Source: Oscillospiraceae bacterium
GTDB lineage: Bacteria; Bacillota; Clostridia; Oscillospirales; Ruminococcaceae
Assembly: GCA_019420135.1 (NCBI GenBank)
Contig: JAHZHS010000008.1
Span: 9,820-27,689, forward strand
DNA: 17,870 bases
Direction: 5' to 3'
The translations under genes and the position numbers were made by a program. The notes beneath the pieces are model-generated. The model was not told the DNA's origin and made no database searches. It worked only from the letters and a program-made list of their open reading frames with translations. Below, in pieces: positions 1 to 7,327 of the stretch. Position 1 is the first letter of the stretch. Each line of letters starts with the position of its first letter.

Positions 1-5
1 TTCAT
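1..5 (-). CDS. Start codon of the next importer gene (edge fragment)
   Basis: On the minus strand an ATG at 5-3 follows GGAGGAG (15-21) with a spacing of 9 bases. Only the start codon and two more bases lie inside the window. The start is 17 bases beyond the stop of the second permease, so it belongs to the same operon. In importers of this family the next gene is usually an OppD/DppD-type ATPase; that identity is expected from gene order only and not visible here. Confidence 0.6.
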
Positions 6-21
6 TGTCACACGCTCCTCC

Positions 22-921
22 TTACTTCAGTCTGGGATCGAAGGCGTCGCGCAGGCCGTCACCCAGCATATTCATGGACAGCACCGCGATCATGATCATC
101 AGGGCGGGGAACAGAACCATGTGGGGGAAGGAGGTGAAGAAGCCTTTGCAGTCGTTCAGGATCAGGCCCCATTCAGCGGCCGGCGGGGCAAGGCCCACGC
201 CCATGTAGCTCAGCGACGCCACGATGGTGATGCTGGAACTCATGGTATTGATGACGTAGATGACGATGACGCCCACGGCGTTGGGGACCATGTGACGCAC
301 CACCATCTGGAACTGGTTGCAGCCGATGGCGCGGGAGGATTCGATGTACTCGGCGGTGCGGACGTTGATGATGGCGGCGCGGAAGTTGCGGGTCATGATG
401 GGCAGGCTGGAGATGGTCATGGCGGTGATGAGCTGCCACAGGCCGTTGCCCAGGGCGGAGGAGATGCAGATGGCCATGAGGACCTGGGGGATGGCCTGCA
501 GGATGTCCATGAAGCGCATGATGTAGTTGTCCACGCGGCCGCCCACGTAGCCGGCGATCATGCCCAGCACGCCGCCGGTGCACATGGCGGCCAGCACGCA
601 CAGCACGCTGAGCAGCAGAGTGTAGCGGGCGCCGTAGACGCAGCGGCTGAAGAGGTCGCGGCCCAGGTTGTCGGTGCCGAACCAGTGCAGGGCCGAGGGA
701 GTCTGGTAGGCATCGGTGATGATCTGCTCCTGATATTCATAGGGAGCGATGAAGTCGGCGAAAATGGCGACCAGGATCAAAATGATCAGGATGGCAAGGC
801 CGAGGATGGCGGTACGGTTGCGGCACAGGCGCTTCCAGGCTTCCCGGGCGGGGGAGTACTTGACGACCTTTTTGTGCTTCTTTGCGTAGACATCCATGGC
901 AGGGGTATGGATTTTAGCCAT
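22..921 (-). CDS. ABC importer permease, OppC/DppC type
   Basis: A 299-residue inner subunit of a peptide/nickel/opine-family ABC importer (binding-protein-dependent permease superfamily), forming the membrane channel with the neighbouring permease. A cytoplasmic N-terminus of about 35 residues precedes a first membrane helix (AILGLAILIILILVAIFADF). A periplasm-facing segment follows with the family-typical HWFGTDNLGRDLFSR, then five further helices. The EAA loop that contacts the ATPase reads SSRAIGCNQFQMVVRHMVPN. The C-terminus DAFDPRLK is typical of OppC/DppC. The chosen start MAKIH has AGAAGGAGG nine bases upstream and overlaps the previous gene by 8 bases, which indicates coupled translation. 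A longer reading frame continues upstream through the other permease, but it has no ribosome site and is not believed. The substrate cannot be told from a permease; peptide and oligosaccharide importers both use this family. Confidence 0.95.
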   Translation of the reverse strand: MAKIHTPAMDVYAKKHKKVVKYSPAREAWKRLCRNRTAILGLAILIILILVAIFADFIAPYEYQEQIITDAYQTPSALHWFGTDNLGRDLFSRCVYGARYTLLLSVLCVLAAMCTGGVLGMIAGYVGGRVDNYIMRFMDILQAIPQVLMAICISSALGNGLWQLITAMTISSLPIMTRNFRAAIINVRTAEYIESSRAIGCNQFQMVVRHMVPNAVGVIVIYVINTMSSSITIVASLSYMGVGLAPPAAEWGLILNDCKGFFTSFPHMVLFPALMIMIAVLSMNMLGDGLRDAFDPRLK

Positions 922-1930
922 TGACGGCCACCTCCTTCTGCTTTTTGCCGAAGATCCGGCCCAGGATTCCGCGGAACCACAGTTCGATCTTGCCGGCCCT
1001 GGTGTTGATGATGGTGGTCTTGAGCTGGGGATTGATGACGGTGAAGCTGATGTCGACGATGAGGTTGACCATGCAGAAAATGAAGGCCAGGAAGATGACG
1101 CCGCCCTGGATGGCGGGGTAGTTGCGGGCGGTGACGGCATCGCCGATGTACTTGCCGATGCCGGGCACGCCGAAGACCGTCTCAATGATGAGGGCGCCGC
1201 CCAGCTGGCGGCCCACCTGGTTGCCCACGGAGGCGGCGATGGGGATGGCGGCGTTGCGCAGCTCATGGCTCCAGACGATCATGCCCTCGGTCTGGCCCTT
1301 GGCGCGGGCGGTGCGGACGTAGTCCTGACGGATGACTTCCAGCATGCTGGTACGGGTGATACGGGTGTAGTCGGCCATACAGTTCAGGCCGATGGTCACC
1401 ATGGGCAGGATGTAGCCCCGGGGATCGGAGATGCCCACGGCGGGCAGAATGTGCAGCTGGACCGCAAAGATCATGATGAGGACCAGGGCGGTGCAGAAGT
1501 TGGGGATGGAGTGGGTGATCATGGAGACGACCAGGATGACGCTGTCGGTCCAGGTGTACTGTTTCTGGGCGGAGAGCACGCCCAGGGGAATGCCCAGCAG
1601 CGTGCCGATGAGCACGGCGCCGAAGCAGACGATGACGGTGGTGGGCAGACGGTTGAGGAGTTCCTGCAGCACCGGCATGTGGGTGGTGTAGGAGGTGCCC
1701 AGGTCGCCCTGAAGGACGCCCTTGACGTAGATGAAGAACTGCTGGAGCAGGGGTTGGTCAAGTCCGAGCTGGTGTTCCAGCTCGATGCGCTGTTCCTCCG
1801 TAGCCATCTCGCCCAGGAGCTGGTCCACGGGGCTGCCGGGGGTGATGGCGCGCAGGCAGAATACAATGATGATGACGCCCAGCATGATGGGGATCACCCA
1901 TAAGATACGTTTGATGATGTATCGAGCCAT
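914..1930 (-). CDS. ABC importer permease, OppB/DppB type
   Basis: A 338-residue channel subunit of the same importer. It starts with the characteristic MARYIIKRILWVIPIMLGV, where a basic stretch leads into the first helix. This is followed by the extracytoplasmic region of OppB proteins (ITPGSPVDQLLGE, LGLDQPLLQQF, GDLGTSY) and then the remaining helices. The EAA loop is RTARAKGQTEGMIVWSHELR, followed by NAAIPIA, close to the family consensus ARAKGL...RHALRNAL.P. The C-terminal segment after the last helix (residues about 300-338) is basic and cytoplasmic, somewhat longer than in many OppB proteins. An AAGGAGG site nine bases before the ATG supports this start. It lies 81 bases after the binding-protein gene, separated by a strong hairpin that may set its expression below that of the binding protein. 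Confidence 0.95.
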   Translation of the reverse strand: MARYIIKRILWVIPIMLGVIIIVFCLRAITPGSPVDQLLGEMATEEQRIELEHQLGLDQPLLQQFFIYVKGVLQGDLGTSYTTHMPVLQELLNRLPTTVIVCFGAVLIGTLLGIPLGVLSAQKQYTWTDSVILVVSMITHSIPNFCTALVLIMIFAVQLHILPAVGISDPRGYILPMVTIGLNCMADYTRITRTSMLEVIRQDYVRTARAKGQTEGMIVWSHELRNAAIPIAASVGNQVGRQLGGALIIETVFGVPGIGKYIGDAVTARNYPAIQGGVIFLAFIFCMVNLIVDISFTVINPQLKTTIINTRAGKIELWFRGILGRIFGKKQKEVAVNG

Positions 1931-1955
1931 TCGTCGGCCTCCTTTTTTGAAAATA

Positions 1956-1987
1956 AGGGCCCCCAGGGAGTCCTCCCAGGGGGCCCT
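1956..1987 (-). promoter_or_regulatory. Strong intergenic hairpin between binding-protein and permease genes
   Basis: A near-perfect inverted repeat: AGGGCCCCC at 1956-1964 pairs with GGGGGCCCT at 1979-1987, followed by one mismatch, then GGGAG (1966-1970) pairing with CTCCC (1973-1977). On the coding strand it is followed by TTATTTTC, a weak T-run. It sits 24 bases after the binding-protein stop and 25 before the permease start. This fits a leaky terminator or a 3'-end stabiliser that keeps the binding protein more abundant than the channel subunits, as known from other importer operons. The function is inferred. Confidence 0.7.
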
Positions 1988-2011
1988 GAGCCATTTACTT
2001 ATGAGTGCTGT

Positions 2012-3613
2012 TTATTCGGGATGGCATTCGGAGATGTCGATATAGCCCATACGGGTGCCGACCTTCATGCCGGTGATGCCCTGGCGGACGGCAAGGTACT
2101 TGTCGCCGTTGCACAGGCCCAGCAGGCAGTAGTTGCCCAGGGTGATGTCGTACAGCTCATCAAAGCCCTTGGCCTGGGTGGCTTCGTCGGGGGAGTTGGC
2201 GTCGGCCACAGCCTGGACCATCTCGGGGGTGTTGTAGCGGACGTTGTAGGTGGCGGAGCCGATCTTGGCGGGGTCAACGATGTTGAAGGCGTTGGAGTTC
2301 AGGCTGGAGATGGCGTTGTTGCCGATGACCATGTCGTAGTTGCCGCTGTGGCAGTCCTCCAGGAAGGTGGCGGATTCCAGCACGCTGACTTCCAGTTCCA
2401 CGCCCACCTGGCGCAGGCTCTCCTGCACGACGGTGGCAGCATCCTTGAAGGTGCTGGTGCAGATGCAGGTCAGGGTAAGGCCGCTGCTGTATCCGGCCTG
2501 GGCCAGCAGATCCTTGGCCTTGTCGGGATCATAGAGGGAGCTGCCGTAATAATCGCGGTAGAAGGGGAAGCTGGATGCCCACATGCCCTGGGAGACCTCA
2601 CCGGTGCCCAGGTTCAGCACGGCGTTGACGCCCTCGGGATCGATGGCGCGGCAGAGAGCCTCGCGCAGGGTGACGTCGGCGCAGGGGCCGGTCTCGCAGT
2701 TGAAGAAGACCTGGTTGTTGACGCCGCAGTCGTAAGCCCAGCCGTAGGCGGTGGAGTCGTTCTGCAGGGAGATGTAATCGGCGGTGGAGATACGGTTGGC
2801 GATGTCGGCGTCACCGCTGCGCACCGACATGACGCGGGAGGCGGAGTCGGAGATGAAGATGAACTTCAGGTACTTGTAGTAGCCCTCGTAGTCCTTGTCC
2901 CAGTAGTTCTCGTTGCGCTCCAGCAGCAGGTACTCGCCGGACTTCCACTCGGCCACCTCGTAGCGGCCGCAGCCGATGGGAGCAAAGAGGGGAGCGTCCA
3001 GGCCGCCGGCCGCTTCCACAGCGGCCTCGCTGTAGATGGCGCTGTTGCCTTCGGATACGCAGAATTCCCAGCCGGCAAAGTACTGGGTCAGGGCCAGGAC
3101 GAAGGTGTGGTCATCCTCCACAACGCAGTTGTCCACGTCGATGTTGACAAAGTCCTGGGCGCCGGTGGCCTTGTACAGCTTGAAGGAGTACAGGACGTCG
3201 TCGGCCGTCACCGGGGTGCCGTCGGAGTAGACGGCGTCCTCCCGCAGATGGAAGCGGTAGTGGGTGTCGTCGATCTTGTCGTAGCTGGAGGCCAGGCTGG
3301 GATCGGCGGTCTTGGTCTCGTCGTTGTAGCGCAGCAGCGAGCCGCCCAGAGCCTCGGGGAAGGTGATGCCGGAGGTGGCGTTGTTCAGGCAGGTGAGGTT
3401 GGTGGGCTCACTCTCCAGGACAAAGGTGAGGGTCTCGTCGCTCTTTCCGGCGGAAGCGTTCTCCGCGGAAGCGGTCTGGGTGGTGGATCCGGATGATCCG
3501 GAACTGCTGCCGCTGGTGGAGCTGTCTCCTCCGCAGCCGACCAGGGCAGACATTGCCAGTGTGCCCGCAAGGACAAAGGCCAGACCTTTTTTGTAAAGGG
3601 AACTGCGTTTCAT
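2012..3613 (-). CDS. Solute-binding lipoprotein, family 5 (OppA/DppA-like)
   Basis: A 533-residue extracytoplasmic receptor for the ABC importer. The signal peptide MKRSSLYKKGLAFVLAGTLA ends in the lipobox LVGC, so Cys27 should be lipidated and anchor the protein to the membrane. A Ser/Gly/Thr-rich linker spans residues 30-50. The binding fold of family 5 follows, with its signature around LASSYDKIDDTHYRFHLRED, then YSDGTPVTADDVLYSFKLYK. Further hallmarks are YLLLERNENYWDK and LREALCRAIDPEGV. The length is normal for the family. The mature protein contains 14 cysteines besides the lipidated one, which is many for an exported binding protein. AAGGAGG lies 8 bases upstream of the ATG. It is the first gene of the importer operon, next to a two-component system that probably controls it. 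Members bind peptides, oligosaccharides, nickel or opines; the ligand is not readable here. Confidence 0.95.
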   Translation of the reverse strand: MKRSSLYKKGLAFVLAGTLAMSALVGCGGDSSTSGSSSGSSGSTTQTASAENASAGKSDETLTFVLESEPTNLTCLNNATSGITFPEALGGSLLRYNDETKTADPSLASSYDKIDDTHYRFHLREDAVYSDGTPVTADDVLYSFKLYKATGAQDFVNIDVDNCVVEDDHTFVLALTQYFAGWEFCVSEGNSAIYSEAAVEAAGGLDAPLFAPIGCGRYEVAEWKSGEYLLLERNENYWDKDYEGYYKYLKFIFISDSASRVMSVRSGDADIANRISTADYISLQNDSTAYGWAYDCGVNNQVFFNCETGPCADVTLREALCRAIDPEGVNAVLNLGTGEVSQGMWASSFPFYRDYYGSSLYDPDKAKDLLAQAGYSSGLTLTCICTSTFKDAATVVQESLRQVGVELEVSVLESATFLEDCHSGNYDMVIGNNAISSLNSNAFNIVDPAKIGSATYNVRYNTPEMVQAVADANSPDEATQAKGFDELYDITLGNYCLLGLCNGDKYLAVRQGITGMKVGTRMGYIDISECHPE

Positions 3614-3674
3614 TCTTTTTTCCTCCTTGATTTTGTGGCGGCAACCTCGCAGCCGTCCGGTTTCTCTGTAACAA

Positions 3675-3680
3675 AGTATA
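3675..3680 (-). promoter_or_regulatory. Possible -10 element of the importer promoter
   Basis: The minus strand reads TATACT here, 61 bases before the binding-protein start codon. At the matching -35 distance (3698-3703) it reads AACACC, a poor match to TTGACA. A weak -35 is common at activator-dependent promoters, and the direct repeats at 3743-3818 lie upstream on the correct side. Imperfect dyad symmetry (TGGTGT...CACACGACCA on the plus strand, about 3697-3718) covers the -35 zone. No transcript evidence is available. Confidence 0.4.
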
Positions 3681-3742
3681 TTGCAAAGGACAAAAATGGT
3701 GTTTTTTCCACACGACCAGCTTGTTTTGTTTTTCCGACCTGA

Positions 3743-3818
3743 AGCAAAAAGCGGGAACGGACTTTTCTGAAACAGACCCGGGGCTATTGCAAAACAGACC
3801 TGCCGGAGTGCAAAACAG
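3743..3818. repeat. Direct repeats with about 21-base period, candidate AraC-type operator
   Basis: TGCAAAACAG occurs at 3788-3797 and again at 3809-3818, exactly 21 bases apart. A related TCTGAAACAG stands at 3766-3775 (22 bases before), and a weaker AGCAAAAAGC at 3743-3752 (23 bases before). The second and third copies also share the following AGACC or GCC. AraC-family proteins typically bind tandem direct half-sites two helical turns apart. These repeats lie between the AraC-type regulator gene and the importer gene, upstream of the latter's presumed promoter. That the regulator binds here is inferred. Confidence 0.55.
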
Positions 3819-3830
3819 CCGTCCCGCAGC

Positions 3831-3866
3831 CTGTGTCCGGAAAAGACACAGAGTCCGCGAAGGCGG
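3831..3866 (-). terminator. Two hairpins after the regulator gene, possible transcript end
   Basis: Just downstream of the regulator's stop codon the transcript can form CCGC-CTTC-GCGG (3866-3855) and then CTGTGTC-7-GACACAG (3851-3831). No T-run follows directly, so this is not a classical intrinsic terminator. It may only slow RNA polymerase or protect the 3' end, and read-through into the importer operon remains possible. Confidence 0.3.
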
Positions 3867-3877
3867 CTGGAACAGGG

Positions 3878-5440
3878 TCAGGAAGTTTCCTGATGGCGTG
3901 TCTGCATGGGGGTGACGCCAAACTGTTTTTTGTAGGATACCGAAAAGTGGGCGGCATTTCCATAGCCCACCTTGGAGGCAATGATGGCCACCGGCAGGTG
4001 GGTGGTCAGCAGCAGCATGCGGGCCCGGCTGAGCTTTCGCTGGGCCACATAGTCCTTGAGGGAATGCCCTGTGGCCTGGCGGACCACCCGGTTGAGGTAG
4101 TCGGCGTTGAGGTAGACGTGGTTGGCCAGCGCCTGACGGGAAATCTCCTCCTCCATGTGGCTGTCGATGTAGCTGTCGATCTTTTGCAGAAGCTCCTGGG
4201 AGGGGGTGACGCTGAGGGAACGGAAATGCTCCACGATCAGATGGATCAGCCGCTTCATCTGTTCCACGCTGGCGGGGGCCTCGCAGTAGATCTTGAAGTT
4301 GTCGGGGTTGGACAGGGTCTCCCGCCAGAACTCGTTGCGGGTGCCCAGGGCGTTGTGGAAGGCCAGCAGAAAATCCTGGTAGAAGATGTTGAGAAACTTG
4401 GCGGTGATGTGTTCCTGGCTCAGCAGTTCGTCGGCCTCCTGCTCCACGATGCCGGGATTGTCCCCCTTGAGCTGCTGGGCCCACAGGCTGATCTCCGGCA
4501 TGCGGAAGGCGCGCTCGGGCAGGGGAGCCGCCTGGCCCAGATAAAAGACCTCGCTCTGGCGGGAGACGTTGTCCAGCCGCAGATGTTCCAGCCGGTTCCA
4601 GGTATCCACCATCCGGGACGGTATGACATCGTCGGCAATGTACAGGGCCATGACGCAGCCGAAGTATTTCTGGCAGACGCTGAGAAACAGGTTGAACTGC
4701 TGTTCCAGCGCCGTCCGGGAAAGGCGGAGGTCGTCGCTCCAGATGAGCAGGGCGTAGTCCTCCTCGTTCATGGGGGCAAGGACGGTTTTCTGGCCGCAGG
4801 CGGCAAACAGCTCCTCCGCAATGTTGTGGAAGGCCGCAGCCAGCAGCTCGGGGGTCCAGTCGTCGATCTTGGTCCAGCGCAGGATCTGGAGGAGGGCCAG
4901 GGCACAGGGCTGGCTGCCGGTGGGCAGCTTGCCCAGGGTGGAGTAGGCGGACAGATCCTTCAGGTTGCCGCTGCGGTTGAGCCAGTTGCACAGGGCGCTG
5001 CCCACAATGGCGGTTTCCCGGCTGACAAAGGTCTCCCCCAGATCGGTCAGGTGTTTCTGCTCCCGGCAGTTGACCAGATCGCACACCGCCCGCTGCACGC
5101 AGGAGGCGATGGTCTCGTAGGGGGCGGGCTGCAGGATGTAGTCGAACACATGCAGCTTGACCGACTGCTGGGCATAGGAAAACTTGGCGTGGGCGGTCAG
5201 CAGGATGCACCGGGTATCCAGCTGTTTCTGGTTGACCCAGGAGACCAGCATCAGGCCGTTCTCGATGGGCATTTCGATATCGCACAGAAGGACGTCGATG
5301 GTGTGGGCGTCAAAAATCTCCATGGCGCTGGCCACGCTGTACGCGCCGAACACACCGTCGATGCCGTAGGCCTTCCAGTCCACGCTGTTGAGCAGTCCCT
5401 GGACCACCTTGACCTGGTCATCTACAATCAGAAGATTCAT
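3878..5440 (-). CDS. Response regulator, receiver plus AraC-type DNA-binding domain (YesN-like)
   Basis: A 520-residue transcription factor. The receiver domain covers residues 1-120: acidic pair Asp7-Asp8, phosphorylation site Asp54 (LLCDIEMP) and Thr82 (LLTAH). The normally conserved lysine before the proline is replaced by glutamine (Gln104 in YILQP). A long middle region (about 125-410) matches the size and helical look of YesN-type regulators, but I cannot assign its function. The AraC domain spans about 417-515, with first helix-turn-helix near 434-455 (SRQALANHVYLNADYLNRVV) and second near 483-505 (VAIIASKVGYGNAAHFSVSY). The protein should bind DNA and regulate transcription after phosphorylation by the kinase encoded just upstream, whose stop overlaps this start as ATGA. 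The likely target is the adjacent importer operon. Strong on family, moderate on target. Confidence 0.95.
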   Translation of the reverse strand: MNLLIVDDQVKVVQGLLNSVDWKAYGIDGVFGAYSVASAMEIFDAHTIDVLLCDIEMPIENGLMLVSWVNQKQLDTRCILLTAHAKFSYAQQSVKLHVFDYILQPAPYETIASCVQRAVCDLVNCREQKHLTDLGETFVSRETAIVGSALCNWLNRSGNLKDLSAYSTLGKLPTGSQPCALALLQILRWTKIDDWTPELLAAAFHNIAEELFAACGQKTVLAPMNEEDYALLIWSDDLRLSRTALEQQFNLFLSVCQKYFGCVMALYIADDVIPSRMVDTWNRLEHLRLDNVSRQSEVFYLGQAAPLPERAFRMPEISLWAQQLKGDNPGIVEQEADELLSQEHITAKFLNIFYQDFLLAFHNALGTRNEFWRETLSNPDNFKIYCEAPASVEQMKRLIHLIVEHFRSLSVTPSQELLQKIDSYIDSHMEEEISRQALANHVYLNADYLNRVVRQATGHSLKDYVAQRKLSRARMLLLTTHLPVAIIASKVGYGNAAHFSVSYKKQFGVTPMQTRHQETS

Positions 5441-7167
5441 GACAGATCCCCCGTTTCATGATTGGTATCGATAAAAAGTTCAATGGCTGCGCCGTTCTGG
5501 TTGGTGAAGGCGGCATTGAAGCCATCCCCGTAGATCAGACGGAAGCGGGACAGCACATTGCGGATCCCCACATGGGAGTGTTCCTCCCCGGCCAGGGCAT
5601 CCGTGCTGTAACCGGCCAGACTGTTCAGGCAGGCCAGCTGGCTGTCCGAAAATCCGGGGCCGTTGTCATAGACGCCCAGCTGCAGATAGCGGTGGTCCTC
5701 GGCGTCGATGCGGCAGGCGGTGATGCGGATGATGAACTGGCTCTTTTCCTGCATGCCGTGTTTCAGGCTGTTCTCCACAAAGGTCAGCAGGCTGACCGGC
5801 GGGACGGGAAATTGCAGAAACCGGCTGTCCACGTTGATTTCCAGACAAGGGGCGATGGGGGCGGAGACCCCCAGCAGATCCACATAGTTCTGGCACATCT
5901 TCAGCTCCTGCTGCAGGGAGACGGGCTCGCTGTCGGCCTGGAAGCTGGACCGCAGGTGGTTCGACAGCAGCAGGATGCTTTGTGCAATGTTGGCGGTCTC
6001 GTTCTGCTGGGCCATGGAGTAGATGGTCTTGAGGCAGTTGAGATAAAAGTGCGGGCGGATCTGCGCCTGGAAGTATTGCAGCTGTGCCCGGCGCAGCTGC
6101 AGTTCCTTTTCGTACTGTTCAATCTTGAGGGAGTGGATGCGCTCGATCATGTCGTTGAAGGTCTGGTTCATCAGCTGCAGCTCATGCCCGGCGTTGGCGT
6201 CCACCGCCCGGGCGGTCAGGTCTCCCCGGGCGATGGTCTGCATGGTTTCCATCAGGCGGTTCATGGGGCGGAAAAAACGCACCCGCCAGGAGACCAGCAG
6301 CAGGGGCAGCAGGATCACCAGCACCACGGTGATGATGGCCAGGAAAAGGGTGTAGATATCGTTGCCCAAAAAGGGACCGGTGCTGGACTGGTACACCAGA
6401 GTGATGCCGGCCACCTCCTCCGAGACCAGGAGGGTGGGCGAGAAGGGGGAGGAGTATCCGTCTTTCCCGGAAAACAGGGCGGGCTCCGCATCCTGGGGCC
6501 AGCAGGCCAGCACCGTGCCGCCGCTCTGGAAGGACAGAATGTCGTTTTCCGAATCCAGGGAGGCGGACAGGGTTTGCAGGATGCCGTTGAGATCAAACAG
6601 GCAGGAACAGCACAGATCCCCGCAGCGGATGCTCTGCTGCAGGAAAGGATAGTCGGACAGGGCTTTCAGCTGCCAGCCGTCGGTGGCATCGGTGCCCTCC
6701 TTGGCGATTTTGATGTAGGAGGCTTTCAGCCCCGAGATAAAGGAGAATTTGTCCGGGATGTTCAGGCCCGGAAAGCCGTTGTCCTTGTAGATCATGATGC
6801 TGGTGTTGGGACAGTAGAACATCATCATGGTCAGGTTGGGGCTGGTATTGAACAGGGTATCCATGGCGGTGCGGATGACATAGGCGTTGATGGAAATCTG
6901 CGAGGACTTGGAGGGAACGCCCAGGGACTTGGCGGCAATGTTGTCCTCCACCAGATCGCGCATGGTCTTTTCGGTGCGCAGCAGTTCGTTGCGGATGGGC
7001 AGGGCCGTCACAGACAGGAAATTCTGCTGGTCCGCAGCGGCCGCCGAGCGCTGGCGCATCACCTGGTAGACGGTGTTGGCGGCAATGATGATGGTCAGGG
7101 GAATGAAAACCACCAGTAACATGGCCAGTGCCATGCGGCGGACCGAGTGCCGGTGGGGCAGTTTCAA
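5437..7167 (-). CDS. Membrane sensor histidine kinase, LytS/YesM-like with HAMP domain
   Basis: A 576-residue sensor that should phosphorylate the AraC-type regulator encoded next. Membrane helix 1 is at residues 11-31, followed by an extracytoplasmic sensing domain (about 32-270). Helix 2 lies at 271-293 and the HAMP linker at 295-348 (PMNRLMETMQTIARGDLTAR). The kinase dimerisation part carries His373 in QIRPHFYLNCLK, the phosphorylation site. The ATPase domain has the N-box ENSLKHGM (Asn466), DNGPGF (501-506) and GIRNVLSRF (534-542). The sensing domain contains an unusual cysteine cluster, Cys182, 186, 187 and 189, plus Cys119 and Cys222. The start is TTG at 7167: GGAGGAGGAG lies 6 bases upstream, and the first in-frame ATG is 11 codons inside, within the region leading to helix 1. 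This kinase class commonly pairs with YesN-type regulators near sugar or peptide importers. Confidence 0.95.
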   Translation of the reverse strand: MKLPHRHSVRRMALAMLLVVFIPLTIIIAANTVYQVMRQRSAAAADQQNFLSVTALPIRNELLRTEKTMRDLVEDNIAAKSLGVPSKSSQISINAYVIRTAMDTLFNTSPNLTMMMFYCPNTSIMIYKDNGFPGLNIPDKFSFISGLKASYIKIAKEGTDATDGWQLKALSDYPFLQQSIRCGDLCCSCLFDLNGILQTLSASLDSENDILSFQSGGTVLACWPQDAEPALFSGKDGYSSPFSPTLLVSEEVAGITLVYQSSTGPFLGNDIYTLFLAIITVVLVILLPLLLVSWRVRFFRPMNRLMETMQTIARGDLTARAVDANAGHELQLMNQTFNDMIERIHSLKIEQYEKELQLRRAQLQYFQAQIRPHFYLNCLKTIYSMAQQNETANIAQSILLLSNHLRSSFQADSEPVSLQQELKMCQNYVDLLGVSAPIAPCLEINVDSRFLQFPVPPVSLLTFVENSLKHGMQEKSQFIIRITACRIDAEDHRYLQLGVYDNGPGFSDSQLACLNSLAGYSTDALAGEEHSHVGIRNVLSRFRLIYGDGFNAAFTNQNGAAIELFIDTNHETGDLS

Positions 7168-7173
7168 TGGGAT

Positions 7174-7183
7174 CTCCTCCTCC
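7174..7183 (-). promoter_or_regulatory. Ribosome site selecting a TTG start for the kinase
   Basis: The minus strand reads GGAGGAGGAG, 6 bases before the TTG at 7167-7165. It is extended and strong, and no ATG stands at the right distance. It supports a TTG start and may compensate for the weaker codon. Confidence 0.75.
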
Positions 7184-7197
7184 GGAACAGAGATAAA

Positions 7198-7229
7198 AAT
7201 TGAACATTATTCCTAGTTTTTGTTCAATT
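7198..7229. promoter_or_regulatory. Inverted repeat in the kinase-regulator leader, candidate operator
   Basis: AATTGAACA (7198-7206) and TGTTCAATT (7221-7229) form a perfect 9-base inverted repeat with 14 bases between. It lies just downstream of the expected transcription start of the kinase operon. A further TGTTCA, on the plus strand at 7255-7260, sits inside the promoter spacer. The recurrence of this half-site across the promoter suggests a repressor or autoregulation site. An RNA hairpin in the leader is an alternative. Confidence 0.5.
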
Positions 7230-7244
7230 ATTTGGCTATGTTTC

Positions 7245-7273
7245 AGTATAGCAATGTTCACAAATGGGGTCAA
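7245..7273 (-). promoter_or_regulatory. Sigma-A promoter of the kinase-regulator operon
   Basis: On the minus strand TTGACC (7273-7268) is followed after exactly 17 bases by TATACT (7250-7245). TGC directly before the -10 gives an extended -10 element. The start of transcription would be near 7238, leaving a leader of about 70 bases. It begins only four bases after the T-run of the sulfatase terminator, so the two transcription units are cleanly separated. Confidence 0.8.
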
Positions 7274-7276
7274 CGC

Positions 7277-7307
7277 AAAAGCGGGGATGGAATTTCTTTC
7301 CATCCCC
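7277..7307 (-). terminator. Intrinsic terminator of the sulfatase gene
   Basis: GGGGATGGAA (7307-7298 on the minus strand) pairs perfectly with TTCCATCCCC (7292-7283) around a 5-base loop, followed by GCTTTT (7282-7277). The ten-base-pair stem is strong but the T-run is short. It lies 21 bases after the sulfatase stop codon. Confidence 0.8.
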
Positions 7308-7327
7308 GGCGGGTTGACCGAAGAACA

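Noticed and set aside
922..1266. N-terminal extension of the OppC-type permease frame
   Set aside because: The extension overlaps the other permease out of frame, is low-complexity Ser/Pro/Ala, and has no ribosome site. The start at 921 has a strong one.
2021..3496. Long plus-strand frames opposite the binding-protein, regulator, kinase and sulfatase genes
   Set aside because: The translations are Gly/Val/Asp/His-rich shadow sequences with no recognisable fold, and the minus-strand genes are unmistakable.
3408..5285. A 625-codon minus-strand frame overlapping the regulator and binding-protein genes
   Set aside because: It is a shifted frame of the regulator gene, rich in Pro, Arg and Gln, without domains. 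Its end runs through the importer promoter into the binding-protein gene.
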